The notes beneath the pieces were generated by a model. The model saw only the letters and a program-made list of their open reading frames with translations, did not search any database and was not told the DNA's origin. From Onchocerca lupi (Eukaryota; Nematoda; Chromadorea; Rhabditida; Onchocercidae), in NCBI GenBank assembly GCA_028564675.1, contig JAOVVO010000256.1, positions 37,737 to 101,736 on the forward strand: a DNA stretch of 64,000 nt, given 5' to 3'. A program made the translations under genes and the position numbers. Positions 1 through 13,083 of the stretch are shown one piece after another (the first letter of the stretch is position 1; the number at the start of each line of letters is the position of its first letter).

Positions 1-2401
1 TACCTGTGAATATCATATAAGATAATTGAAATAGGACAATAGTTCGCATCTTCCATTATATATAGCAAAATAAAAAACGAATATAAAATAATGAAAAATA
101 AATAAATAATGAAAAAGTAAATATGAAATTTTGTTCATTTATGAAAAGAAAAGTGCTTGATAATAGCACCAATTCATTTTTGCAATTTTCATCTTTATAA
201 ATAGTTTTTCCCTTCAATTGGAATTGAGCTGTACCATATACCAAAAATAATTTCAAAATATTAATAATTAAACATTAACTTTTCAAAATTTACTCACTTT
301 GTTTTTGGCAAATTTTTTCAAATATAATAAAAAAAAGACAAAAAAAGAAGGATGAGAAGTTTATTCGTCTATTTGAAACTACATACATTTCAACAAGTTT
401 TTGCTGCAAGCCGGAAAAAAACATACATTAGCAATTCGTAAGAAAATAGAAAAAAATTTTTTTCCAAAATCTTTTTCATGACGAAATAGGGAAAGCGAAG
501 AGGAAGAGGAGGAAAAAAAGAAAACAAAGATTCAGTTGAACAATTGAGTTACTTTAATTTATTCTTTATCTAAGGATAATGTCTCCAAAAGGAAAAAAAA
601 AAAGTTTTTTTCTTTTTTATTCGTTCTCGAATTCATTTTACTTTCTTTTCCCTCTTAATTTACTCATTTGAAGAAAAGCAATTCGAAAAAAAAAATGAAG
701 AGAAAAACAAATTAAGACACGTGTTATTTGAAGTGTTCAAGCAACAAAAAAAAAAAAAACAGCTGGGTCAGAAGTAAATATTCGAAAAATGACTTTTTTC
801 ATTAATGTTTTTTTTTTTCTTCTCTTGATTGATTAGTCATTATATTAGAGATGCACTTCGTTTTTCTTTTTTGAACTCCTCAAATGTCAATTTCAAAGGA
901 AAAAGAATAACTTTTCGATATTAAAGAATGTAAATATGAATATATTAAAGATATGATTTTTTTTTTGCTCATAAAAAAATTCAGTTAATAAAATGCGGTA
1001 GAAATTTGTAGGAAAATAATTGATTATTCCTATACTAAAAAAATTTTCCAGCGAAAATTCATTCAAAATATTTCGATTATTCCAGAATAATTCAGTTTCA
1101 AATATTGCCATGAAAATTGTTAATTTCTGTTTCTTTTTTTTTTCCCATCAAATATCTCATTCTTAATGAATACATTAAAACTTTGGTTAGACAACAAATT
1201 TCATTATACTAATCGGCTCTCATCTTTATATTCACTTTTTACTTTTTCAAAGTAGCACATATTGATAAATCGATATCAGAAAGCTTTGCAATAAAATACA
1301 TCTATGCTATGCAACCAATATCATATTATTATGTGAACGAATAACGTATTACATATATGAAAAAACATTTTAATTACAAAAGTATTGCTAAATTTTGTAA
1401 AAGATATTTCAAAATTTCGATAAATTACAATATTTTGTTTATTTTTCAAGGAAGATAAAAACTTAGTTAAAAGTGATAAAGGAAGATGGATGAGATGTAG
1501 GAAAGATTAAAAATGTGCCTAAATTTTCTTCATTTAGCACAATTATTCAAGTTTTAGCTAGCAATTTTTTTCTTTTTTGTGCTGAAAAGTTGATGAAATA
1601 ATTTTCCATTACCTTAATTTATTTATTTTTTTTTTGCATAGAGAAGATATAATGGATATATGGAATTTGCAAGTAATAATTTACATTATAATTTTTACTA
1701 TCATTATTATCAAAATCATGATTATTATTATTATTGCCATTATCATTGTTATTATTATTATTATTATATTGATAATTGTTTCTTCCACTAAATCTATGGA
1801 AATAAACGAATCATTTGACATAAATTAGTTGAAGAAAAAAACAAAGCTAAACTTTTTGACAAAAACAACATTGTTAACTTGACAATACATTTCAGTTCAA
1901 ATTAGAAAATTGATCGTTTTTTTTTTAATCATTCTTTTATCTTCTTAGAATTATATTTTTTTAGCTTTCCTAGTCATTCGGTTGCATATGAAAAGTGTAT
2001 ATTTCTCTTTTGCTAACTAATAAATTCTTAATCTTCACATGTATTTTGAGTTTTTTAAGTTCCAAAATATTGACGTATGAACAAGTCCAAAAACATTATA
2101 TTGAATAAATTAGTAAAACATCACATTAGATAAGTTTTTCGAAGCAAAAGAAATATATCAAGAAAGAGTATGAAGTTGAAATAGTAAAGAGTTGAAAGTT
2201 GAAAATTCACAAGTTGAAAATTTGAACAGATTGGTACAAAGAGAAGCAAATGAATTGACAGCTCATTTCTTGGTTGACAGATAAATTTGATGCACGAATG
2301 ATTTGCTCGAAATTAACGTTTACAATTGCACTTAACGAGATGTTATCAATGAATAACAATTGACTCTAATAATAAAATGGCCTAATTCCATGTCATTTCC
2401 A

Positions 2402-2487
2402 CTGGTTCTAGCATTGATCATCCAAGTGATGCAACTCAGTTCTACTGATTTTAGAATTGATTGTCGAAGTGATGCAATTTAGCTCAT
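2402..2487. repeat. Two-copy degenerate tandem repeat, about 43-bp period
   Basis: A block starting at 2,402 (CTGGTTCTAGCATTGAT...) is followed at 2,445 by a diverged copy (CTGATTTTAGAATTGAT...). Both copies continue into a shared AAGTGATGCAA core. Period is about 43 bp with roughly three quarters identity. No open frame runs through it, so it looks like an old noncoding duplication. Confidence 0.65.
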
Positions 2488-4332
2488 TTCTATTCAATTG
2501 AAAATGAACGAAAAAAGCAAAAAAGAAAAGGAAATCTTTATATTAATTGAAAATATCTATAATTATATTAAATGATTTTTGATGAGGAAAAGGCAGAAAC
2601 GAACGCTATTCTGTATTATGAATACGATAAATAATATTTACAAAAAAAAGAAAACAAAAAAACAATATTAATTGCATTATTGGAAAATTTTCATTTAGTT
2701 TTATCTCTTACTTTTGTCTTATCTCTATTTCGGGCAGCTAAACATCTAACTTCTCGAATAATCGAAAGATGAAGTACAGTTAGCAAAATAAATTACTTAG
2801 CTTAATTGACCAAAGATATAGCATCAAATGCCCTGAAGAAAAAATTGATTAAATTAATAATTCAAGATAAAAAAAAAAAAAATTGGAAGAACATAATCGA
2901 AGCATTGCTTACTATATTTAATCTATATAGAATAAGTGTAAGAAATCTGAAATTCTCGGTACGATTATTAAAGTGATATATATATATATTTAAATTTATA
3001 TATGTAATTACCAGAATGTATAAAAAACTGATATGATGCGACAATGAGCAAAAAAAATTAGTCAATTCTTGTTTAAAAAAAAAAAAAAAAAAAACGAACA
3101 TGAGAATCAAATAGTAATATGTTTGAATATTGAATTATAAATGAGACACCAAAGAATTGTAAAATTTTCATTTTATTCAATTCAGTTTAGCATCCAATAT
3201 TATTTTGCAATAATGGAAAAATGAAATCAGATTGAATAAAATAAAAAGTATAATTTTATATTTATGCACGAAATGATACAAATCTTTCCGTCTCCTCATA
3301 TTTCTTACAGCTTACAATTTATAAAATACATCAAATTTACAACAGATATTTTGATTAATATTTTATAATAACTTGTTTAATTATTTTTTAAGAAATAATT
3401 TTCGAAATGAACAAACAAAAAAAAAAGAATAAGATAACATACCTGCGACATTCAGGTCCAAACCATATCGTATGTCGTCGTCTCATTAAGAATATTGTAT
3501 TTTTCTTATTGCGAAAATTTTAATATCGCAAAGAAAATGAAATACGATTCAATAAAAAAGAAAAAAAAAACAATACGGAAGAGAAGAAATCCTGGAGAGG
3601 AAATTCCGGGAAATATCGATTGTAAATTTCCCGTTTGGAGCAGCAATTAGTTATGAAAGAGCATTATTACAGCATACTGCTTCGAAATAAAATAATAACT
3701 TTTCTTCCACTGTATATTCCGTGAATATAGCCAATTAATAATAGAAGGTAATGAAGGAAATGTCCATTTTTTTTTATATACTAAAAGAAAGAAATAATAA
3801 ACAAAAGAAAAAAATGACTAACACATCATTTGGAACGGTAGACAATTTAAAAAAAAATGAATAAAATAAAAAAAATTTTAAAAATTTACGCAACAAAAAA
3901 AGGAAACCTTTTCCATCATAATTTGTGATTCCACTTTATTTTTCATTTAAATATTACATTATTATTGTTGATGAAAAAAGAAAGAGGAAGAAGAAAGAAT
4001 TGAAAAAAAGAAAGAAAACCATTTTTCCAGTATTTTTGATTTAAAAATAAAAGTAGGAATTCTGGTGCAAAAATAAATGCGAAAGTGAAAACTGAAAATA
4101 AGCACCGATTTGTTGCCTCGTTTTGCCTCAATATAAATTAAAACCTTTATGATGGGGCGGATACATCAGTGATTTTAGCCTCAATTTCATTGTTATCTTT
4201 TGTTATTTCCTTTTTTTTTTTTTTATTTTCTATTTTTCATTTCTATTGATTTTTCAGGTTTTATATTGCTTTTTGGTAATACTGCTGTTATCAGTTATTG
4301 TTATTATGCAATAATAATAAAAATAAAAACAG

Positions 4333-4333
<1 letters not shown>

Positions 4334-4427
<94 letters not shown>

Positions 4428-4445
4428 GTAATAATAATAATAATT
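4334..4445. repeat. (AAT)n microsatellite
   Basis: More than 100 bp of nearly pure AAT trinucleotide repeat with a few interruptions near the right end, followed by further TTA/TTG-rich simple sequence to about 4,600. It creates artificial poly-isoleucine and poly-tyrosine open frames on the two strands, which are not genes. Confidence 0.97.
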
Positions 4446-7379
4446 AATAAATAGCATTGCTTGTTTTATTCCTGATTATTTTTATGATTACAATTTGTTA
4501 TTGTTATTATTATAAAAATTGTTATTGTTATTATTGTTATGATAGTTATTGTTGCAAAATAATGATAATAGTTATTATTGCTGTTATTGTAGTAATATTA
4601 ATTACTAATTACTTAGTCTTATAGATTATTTTTTGAATATAAATCGATGAATATAATGAATAAATTCCGTATCAAAATTGGTAATTGCTGATGACAATAC
4701 AGAAATGAATTTTTCGCTTCATGAGAAGATGCATCCATTCTTACTTTCTTATAATTATCATTTAGATTTAAAAAAAAAAAAGTGCAAAATTGAAAATTAC
4801 AAAAGATTTAGTGAAATTTTTTATCAGTTTAATTTATCCATTTTTCTTTTCACAAACATTCTTTTATCAATTTTTTTATGATTTTTGATCGCTAAGCTTA
4901 TCATTTCCTTTTTTATTGCTAGAGGATGAAATTTATTCAAAGTATTCCATCATTTATTCGGCATAATATGATGATGAAAGTTTTCGTATATTATCGATTT
5001 CTCACGTCAATTATTCTTTTTCAATTATGCAAGAGGGAGAAAATAAGGGAAGAAAACAAAAATTTCATTATCATCGAGACAAAAAATAAAATCATTAAAG
5101 CGAATAAATTTAATACAAAACTTAAAAAGCACTTGGGAATTCTTTAATGTGAAAAAGCAAAAAATTGTTCGAGATAGAAAGCAAAAGAAGAAAAAAAATA
5201 AAAAAAATAAGTAAATACAACCTTCTTAGAACCTATTCGTTTTTGGGAAGTCTACTAAGTTTTTCCAATCTTTATTTTTTTTGTTTGCTTTAGTGATTCA
5301 TTTGTTTATGTTTGAAACTAAATGTTAAAATTTTTTTTTGATTTTTTTTGCCTAAAATATTATTCCTTTTTTTGTATTCAATGTCTTTTTTTTCTAAAAA
5401 AAAGATGAAAAAATTCACAAGTTAAGAATAAAAATGTTTATGAGAGAAATTCAATAAATGGATTAATTTTAATGATACTACACGAAATAAAAATAAAGAA
5501 AAAACTCGCGGAAAATGTAAACATCAAATCGGACATATAGATCGATGAACTTTACCAAATGATAATTAACATTTATTTATTCCAGCCTTGGAACTTTTTC
5601 ATGGCTCACTTATCTCCTTTTTTCATTGCTAAATACGTACTATTAAGTAGATTGATCGTTACTTTAAGCCAAGCTATATTCAGTTTAGCCAAATAATATG
5701 CACAATTTTTTCGGGCACTTTTTACATCTATAAAAACTTTTATAAGGAATGAAAACTACTAAAAAATTATTCGATATATTATTGACTTAGAATTTAATTG
5801 AATTAATGAAGAAAAATTGTCAAATTCAGATTTAATTATTTTTAATATTTCTAATATCGATATTGCATTGAAAAATTTTAGGAAATTATCGTTATATCTG
5901 ACTTACCTTGATACCAAGAAGCTATTTCATAAATACCATTTTAAAAATGTAATTAAACTTTGCTATTGAAAGAAAAAGTGCAAATTAATTTACTACTACT
6001 TATCAATCTATTATCTTTCAGATTACAAAGTAAATAGAGAAATAATTCGATATCTAATCATATCCGTTTAATAAATGATAATTTGAATAGATTACTGAAT
6101 AATCTGTTCTTTTTTTAGCACAACCTTAGGCGGAATAATTTATAAATAATAAAATAAACATGGAAGATCCGAGCCACTGAATTTTTCCAAAACATTCAGT
6201 AGTAGCAGTAATAAATTAGATGTTGCTTAAGACATCAGCAATGCTGTTTCTATTTCATAATTAAATATTTCAACAATGTTAGTTACTAATAATAACTTTA
6301 GCAGTGATAATGATAAAAAAGATGATGGTTAGAGTATAATAATCGTAACTTATGATAATTTCGAGAACATTTTTGTGATTTAACTAATATTTCAACACTA
6401 AAATTTTTACGATAAAAAAAAATTATATATGTCATAATAATGATGCAAATAAGTGAATATAATGAAAGTGATAATATCATTAACAATGAGAATAATAGTG
6501 ATAATGATATAATTTTTATAAGAAGAATAAAAGATTAATTGCCAATTAGAGATGATAATGATAGGGAAAATAATAAAAGTATTGTTGATAGGAAAATATT
6601 GGTCTATTATCGACTTTATTTAACAAATAAAAAAATAGAGAAAAAACGAATGTTTGCATTATAAGTATTTCTTGCATATTTTATTAATTCATCCAAACAT
6701 AATATATGCATATTAAATGTCATTTTTTCATGAAATGAAAAAAAGAATACCACAGATTAAATGTTAAGCACTGGTTTAGCAGGCGTAATTATCCTCAAAG
6801 TTCATAGTATAGAACGAAAACTTATATATATGTAAACCCATTAATATATTTACGTAGGAGATGGAAATGAAAAACTAAAGTGTAAAAAATGCTTTCATTT
6901 TTTTTTTTTTTTAAATTTTACTCTAATCTGCAAGCAAAGCAAAATATGTGATCCGTCAATTGATTGATTAACAAAACTAAAGTAATTAGCAAAGAGAAAA
7001 TGGAATAAGTTATTATTCAGCTATAAATTTAAAAAAAAAAAAGTTAAAATTTTAAGAAAAAATTGAGTAATAAAAATTTTGGTTTTCTTCAATGAGATTA
7101 GTGAGAGACATTATCTTAATAAAAATACCGAAGATAACTAATGATAAAGATAATCATTAAAAAATGACATATTTAATGAAAACAAATATTTAAGCAATAA
7201 ATATAATAATGAATAGTAATATATTTGATTATAATAATTACGCGGATGATTCTTAAAGTGAATTTTTTCTTTCACAAATTTTATTTTTTCTCATTTTTTG
7301 CATTAATTCAAGTATTTGCCAAATTGCTAATATAAAATGTATATCGTTACAATTTTTTTTCATTACCTTCTTTATCAAC

Positions 7380-7408
7380 AAATCTTATACATTTAATGTA
7401 TAAGATTT
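7380..7408. repeat. Short perfect inverted repeat
   Basis: Two 14-bp arms (AAATCTTATACATT and its reverse complement) are separated by a single base. It could form a cruciform or RNA hairpin. No T-run that would suggest a functional terminator and no neighbouring gene were seen. Confidence 0.7.
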
Positions 7409-7539
7409 TAAAATTTAGTCCAATCAAAGAGAACTTAAACGAAATAGCTTAAAATACTGATCTAATTATTGATCATTTCAACACACAAATGTCAGTATAT
7501 TATAAGCATAATCAGTTTTATTTCTTAATTATAAAGTGA

Positions 7540-7850
7540 TTTTTAATAAATCAGTCTTATGCAGTCTGATATCTATTATGATTTTCATAATCACGATTCT
7601 GGATGCATGTATGTAATAATTTACGTAAGATACGTAAAATGACAAGTGTATTATTGTGACGGAATTTTTTCGTTGTTTCGAATGAAACAATTAATGAAAT
7701 AAATCGAGAAGAAATATGAAAATTTCACGATAAAATAATTTTTTACAGATCAATCTTATACAATCTATATTTTTTCATTTTTTCTATAACTATAATTATG
7801 GTTTGCATGTTAAAAATAGTTTATGTAAGAGCTGCAAAACGATAACTAAA
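7540..7850. repeat. Degenerate tandem duplication, about 200-bp period
   Basis: A segment near 7,550 (ATCAGTCTTATGCAGTCT, then a GCATGTATG, then TTTACGTAAGA) recurs in diverged form near 7,749 (ATCAATCTTATACAATCT, then a GCATGTTA, then TTTATGTAAGA), with the same order of matching blocks. This is an old tandem duplication in noncoding DNA. Confidence 0.5.
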
Positions 7851-8604
7851 TTAATGCCACGCAAAGAATATATACTTTTTAAAGATACATAAATCCAAGT
7901 TATCATTCTATTGATAATTAATTTAATTTCAATCATATGTTATCGAATGATGGACGGTGTATAATTGAAGACATTAATTGAAGAAATTGGATGCATAATT
8001 TCAGTCTAATTTCAGTGAAAAAATTAGATGGATAATTTCAAAGTCTTAATATTGAAGATTTTTGTTGATATATGAACGAACAAATTAAATGAAAATTTCA
8101 CTTGAATTTTTTTTTAAATTTTCAAAGATTTTAGTCGCTAATTGCAGAGATTAGTAATTGGTCCAATAATGGCAAATTTCATTAATCAAGATAAGCTAAT
8201 CAATCACTAATTACAAGAAATGGCCATAAAGAAATGAGCTACTTAAAGAGAAATGAAGAAACAGTGAAAGACTAAAATTTTACATCCAGTATTTTTAAAT
8301 TTAAAAGTTTTCAAACTTCTAAATTGGTCATCTTTATTTCATTATTTTGTTTTATTTTTATTTAAAATACTTTTGAAAGAATCTGAAATATTTTTCAGAC
8401 CATTTTTGATTTTTCAAATTATTCTCAATTATTAGCAATTATTTATATCAGTGAAAATATTTTTCTTATTTATTCATTTTCTATTTTTCTTGCTTTATCA
8501 ATATTTTTTTTTTAAATTAAAAACTTTGGAATACTTAACTTATAGAACAAACAGCTCATTTAACGCCACTGCTAAATTTAAAAAAAAAAGAAATTGAATA
8601 TAGG

Positions 8605-8694
8605 TAAAAAAAGTTTACCGTGTTGTACGCCATGGAGGAAGTGTGGAACTTGCCCAATTACGTTGTCTCCATTGCTTTCGGCGTAATTGAAGTG
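8605..8694 (-). other. GC-richer island, possible isolated exon or structured RNA
   Basis: About 90 bp with clearly higher GC than its surroundings. On the minus strand it is bounded by an AG at about 8,695 and a GTAAAC donor-like site ending at 8,604, and two of its minus frames are open throughout. One reads VIHFNYAESNGDNVIGQVPH and onward. The plus strand also has a 31-codon open frame starting at the ATG near 8,631. The island contains inverted 8-mers CAATTACG and CGTAATTG separated by about 19 bases. Because three frames are open and a stem is possible, I cannot tell whether it is a coding exon or a structured noncoding element. No family was recognised. Confidence 0.3.
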
Positions 8695-11600
8695 GATTAC
8701 CTAATTCATTTCTTTCCTAAAACTTGACTCATTAATTTATTTCATTCCTAAAATTATATATTCATTAATCATTGCATGTTTTCTACTATATGAAAATCAT
8801 TTTTGGAATAAAGGAAAAAAAGAAAATCATTAAAATCAACAATTTTGAATAAACAAACAAGGAAAAAAAACTTGAAAAAATGAGCATTTAGTGATGGCAT
8901 GATTTGATTTAGAATATTTGCTTTAAAATATATATTATTCTTATATTTTTCAATATTTTATTTTTGATTTTTCAAAGTTTTTCATAATCAAAAAATTCAC
9001 AACGTTTGGTAAAATAAAACATGGGAATATTTTAGATAATTCAATAAAAAAAAAGTCATTAGAAACATGAATCAAGTATTTCTGCGATAATTACATAGCT
9101 CATAAAATTTAGACTCAAAAATACGTCATTTCACGTCATGTGCAACTTAATTTTTCATTTTTTCCTTCACAAATTTTTTGAAAGCATTCAATAAAATTAT
9201 AGCTAAATGCATCGCTTGGATTTTCGGGATTGTGATAAATTTCTAATAGCCTTTTAACTTTATGAAACTGCTTTGAAAAAAAAAATGTTTTGTAAAAAGA
9301 AAAAGTAAAAAAAAAATAAAATCGAAGTAAGAAAGTGACTTTGATACGAAAAACTAATGTGCCAAAAATAAAATGTGCTAAAATAAAGAAAAATTTTTAA
9401 ATAAAAAGGTAAATTTTTGGAACGAAAAAAGAAAGAAAGAAATGGAAGAACAAATATTTGATTAAATAAATAAGATGTAGTAGGTGTATTGTTGAGATTT
9501 GAAATTAAAATTGAAATTTCCTTTTACATTTTATAGAATAAATGCTAATATAATAAATCCGATTTGTCTATTTAACATTTGCATAGTTTTCGTTCTATTG
9601 AAGGTAAAAAAAAAAAATTATTGCGTAAGAAATTGTCGAATGAATGAAATAAATTAGAATTTGAAAAAAACATCGAAATTTAAAAAAGAAAAAAAAAAAC
9701 GAAAATGTACCATCAACTCTTTTACTCCTGTATTTTCATTTTCTCGTACTAAACGCATCTTACTGTTTGTTGTCACAATAATTATTAGTTTGTAGTTGAC
9801 AAAATTTTTGAAAATACCCTGTTCAAACAGCTTTTAGTAGAAATTCATTTCAATTGTTCCAACTGCATGATGCTTTCTATTGCCTACAACAAATTAAATT
9901 ATTTATTTCAATTGAAAAATCCCAAATGAACAATTAAGTATGTTCCAAAAAAAATTGTTAAATTATTATATCGAAGTTAATATTAAACTATATTAATTAA
10001 GTCATTACATATTGAGATCAAATTATCAGAGTGTTATCATGATCAGATCATATATGCTTAATTTGAATGCTTGATCAGCAATGTTTGCAGGTAAATTCTA
10101 TGACACTATTAAAACAATATTTTCTTTTTCATTTTTTAACTCACAAATTATCCATTGATAGAGAGTTAGGCAAAAATGATTTATTTGAGGTTAGATGTAA
10201 TTTGGAATTAAGTTTGCGGTTAAATCTAACTCTACGAAAATTTGTTTAACTTGCCGATTTGTTAATGGAATCATAACTTTAATGTGTTGTTCAATTTCTC
10301 CTCTAAACTATTCTAACAGGATAGAAAAATTTTCACACATTTTCATGCTTGTAATGTAATCTATAAAAAATTCTCATTAAATTATGCATTTTTTTTTTTT
10401 GAACAATTTCCATAAGAAGTTAATTTTTAGAAATTTTGTTAGCTGAAAAAATTTTTTTTGTTTTTGAAAAAAAAAATAGATTGAAAAAAAGAATCCGCTT
10501 CATAATTTTATTGCACATAATATAGCAAACGACTATTTGAGGTTAGATTTTTCCCTTTAAATTTTTTTAGATTTTAAAAATTTTTATGGCAACATTATGC
10601 GGGAATGTGAAATCGTATATCTTTAAATGGTCGCAAATATTTCTTAATATCTATTAACATCTTTTTAATAAACTTGCTGTGCGAATAATCGAGATATGTT
10701 CAATAACTCGAAATTTAGTTATACGTTCAATAATTATTTCTAGCACCTACTTGAATCTTACATATCAGTAATCGAGAATATCTTAGTCATCAACCGCACA
10801 AATTTCACAGCTGTAATTTCGATTTTGCGCAAATTTTTTTTCTAATTAAGTAAAAATTCAATTTATAATATAAGATGAAATATTAACTAAAAATCTTGGT
10901 CTATAAAATAATTTTTCTTTTTTTTCCTTTTTTTTTTGGTTGGAACGACTTTTTTCTCGCAATATTATGAAATTTTTCAACCTAGCCTAAATTAATTATC
11001 TAGAAAAGATGAGAAAAAAAAAACGATCTGAAATATTTCGTAAGAATTTTTAAAAATTAATGAAAATCATCAAATAAACATCTTTTAATAGCATATTTGC
11101 CACAAATAAATGGCTTTAATCAGCAAATTTAGACTACTTGAGGTATCTATAAATATATTTCGTTGTCAAAAGTTTTAAGTTTAGTTCAAGCTTTGAAAAC
11201 TATCATATCAATATGCCGACAAAATATGAGCATATTCCTTCGTTATTTGGCTAAATTATTGAAATTTCCACTTTTTTTTTTTTCATTTTTTCCTCTTTTC
11301 CACTTTTACCTATCTTTCTTTCTATATTAAAATAATAATAGCAACGGCAAACTATGCAAGACTAATAGTCTTTAAAAACAAAATATTTCAATTAATAAAA
11401 TTAAAAATTTTTTTCATCTAGAAATTTAGATTCAAAATATTATCATGTTAATATTGCAAAAATTTGGTAATTTTCGTGAATATTTTATTATATTCTGATT
11501 GCAAATGTTATCATTTCATTTATTATTATTTAGCCAAAAAATGGAAAAAAAGTTATTTTTTGAAGAAAATAAAAAGATCCAAGAGAAAATTGATCCAAAC

Positions 11601-12455
11601 AACTGTTATTTAAGGAAATTTTTGGTTGACTTTGCAAACTAAAAGAAAAGTTCATTAAAGCTTGGTTTGTTGAACATAGGAAAAAGGAACTTGCTTGCAA
11701 TGCCAAGAAGCTAATAATAATTTCATTTGATGAGTAAAATTAAAATTGGATTATTTTCAGCAAATGCAAAACAGATAGCATCAGAATTCATCATTTGATG
11801 TTGAAATTGTTTAAACTTAGAATAATATAATCAAAATAAGTCTGCTAATCATTTTTGGAGGAAAAATCAAGTTTCATTCAATAGATTGATTTCTTTTTCA
11901 AAAATTTTATAGTTTCAATTGATTGTTATCATTCGTGAAATAATTGAAAATGAAACTGAAGGGAAATGAAATTAATTTCAATCATAATTGCACATGAGCA
12001 TGCAAAATAAGAAATGCCATGCAAAATAATATCCAATTTAGAGCATTAAAAAATAATATCAAACTCAAACCATCAGAAGTGAAAAGAAAAATAAAATTAT
12101 GGGTTAAAACACCGCAAAGATTGAAGCTTTTGGTTAAAACAAAAAAAAAAATTTTTCCAATTACAGTAATTTTTATTTTTGATTTACCTTGGTTAAATTA
12201 TACATGGTAGTATTACATGATAGCAAAAAAAAGAAATAAATTGTAAATATAAGGTTAAATAATAATTAGAATTAAGCCAATGATAGCTTTTTATCCGTAG
12301 AATGCAAAACTGAAAAGCAAATTCAGATAAATGATAATTATAATAAGTGTAAAAATAAAAAGAATGTTAGTAGATCTATAAGTTTTTGAAAGTTTAAATT
12401 TTAGATTGAACAATTTTTGATGAAAGAAGTATACAATTTCAATTTCGTATCAGTC

Positions 12456-12512
12456 AGTGAAATAAGTTTCATTAAAAATCGAATTGAAATTTTTAATGAA
12501 ACTTATTTCACT
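12456..12512. repeat. Perfect 24-bp inverted repeat (hairpin)
   Basis: Left arm 12,456-12,479 and right arm 12,489-12,512 are exact reverse complements of 24 bp, separated by 9 bases. The arms contain AAATAAGTTTCATTAA and its complement. Such perfection in otherwise diverged AT-rich DNA suggests a recent hairpin-forming element, a small MITE-like remnant, or replication-slippage inversion. No target-site duplication was obvious. Confidence 0.85.
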
Positions 12513-12921
12513 TCAAATTTCATCATTTATTGACTAAATTAGTTACTGCTAGAATTTTCATAATGCAGTAAAGTTATAGAATATAAAATCCGCATATTCC
12601 AGCAAATTTTATTCATACATTTCAAGAATTTTTCTTTTTTGAAGAAATAGTTTTCATGCCAGAATTATCTTATGACATGCAAAAAATAAATCTTTTTAAT
12701 GACTTTTTTGAAAAACTCTTCTCGTTATTTCATATTTAGATTTTATTCATGGAAAATAGTGTATTTTTCTCATTCATAACTAATCGATAATTTTATAAAT
12801 TAAAATATCGTCAAAATTATGTCATGTTTTTAATACACTATCTAATTGTTTATGCGTGTGAATTAACTAAGGTGGAAGAAATGGGAAAAAAAAAATACGA
12901 AAAAATTGAATCTAAACTTAC

Positions 12922-13083
12922 CATGTCTTTTTTTCAGCACGCAATAAAATTGCATTCTTTTCAAGTATAAAGTAATAAAAGTATTTTAGTGATGGATTTA
13001 AACTTGATGTCAATGATGTCAACTGGGATTGAGGAAAAAAGATTCGGAAATGTTGTTGTACTTCGCGTTTCACTTCAAAATAT
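12922..13083 (-). other. Candidate isolated coding exon, minus strand
   Basis: A 162-bp segment lies between a good acceptor (TTTTTCAG, ending at 13,084 on the minus strand) and a consensus donor GTAAGT beginning at 12,921. One of three frames stays open for 53 codons and starts YFEVKREVQQHF. The sequence is Phe/Tyr/Leu-rich and matches no family I recognise. In this AT-rich background a 53-codon open frame occurs by chance, so the support rests mainly on the paired splice sites. No flanking exon with compatible phase was found. Confidence 0.25.

Noticed and set aside
4200..4457. Open frames of poly-isoleucine (plus) and poly-tyrosine (minus)
   Set aside because: They are translations of the (AAT)n microsatellite and have no gene-like composition.
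9700..9765. Possible minus-strand exon reading KMRLVRENENTGVKELM
   Set aside because: Only 17 codons, no pyrimidine tract before the AG and no partner exon; chance is likely.
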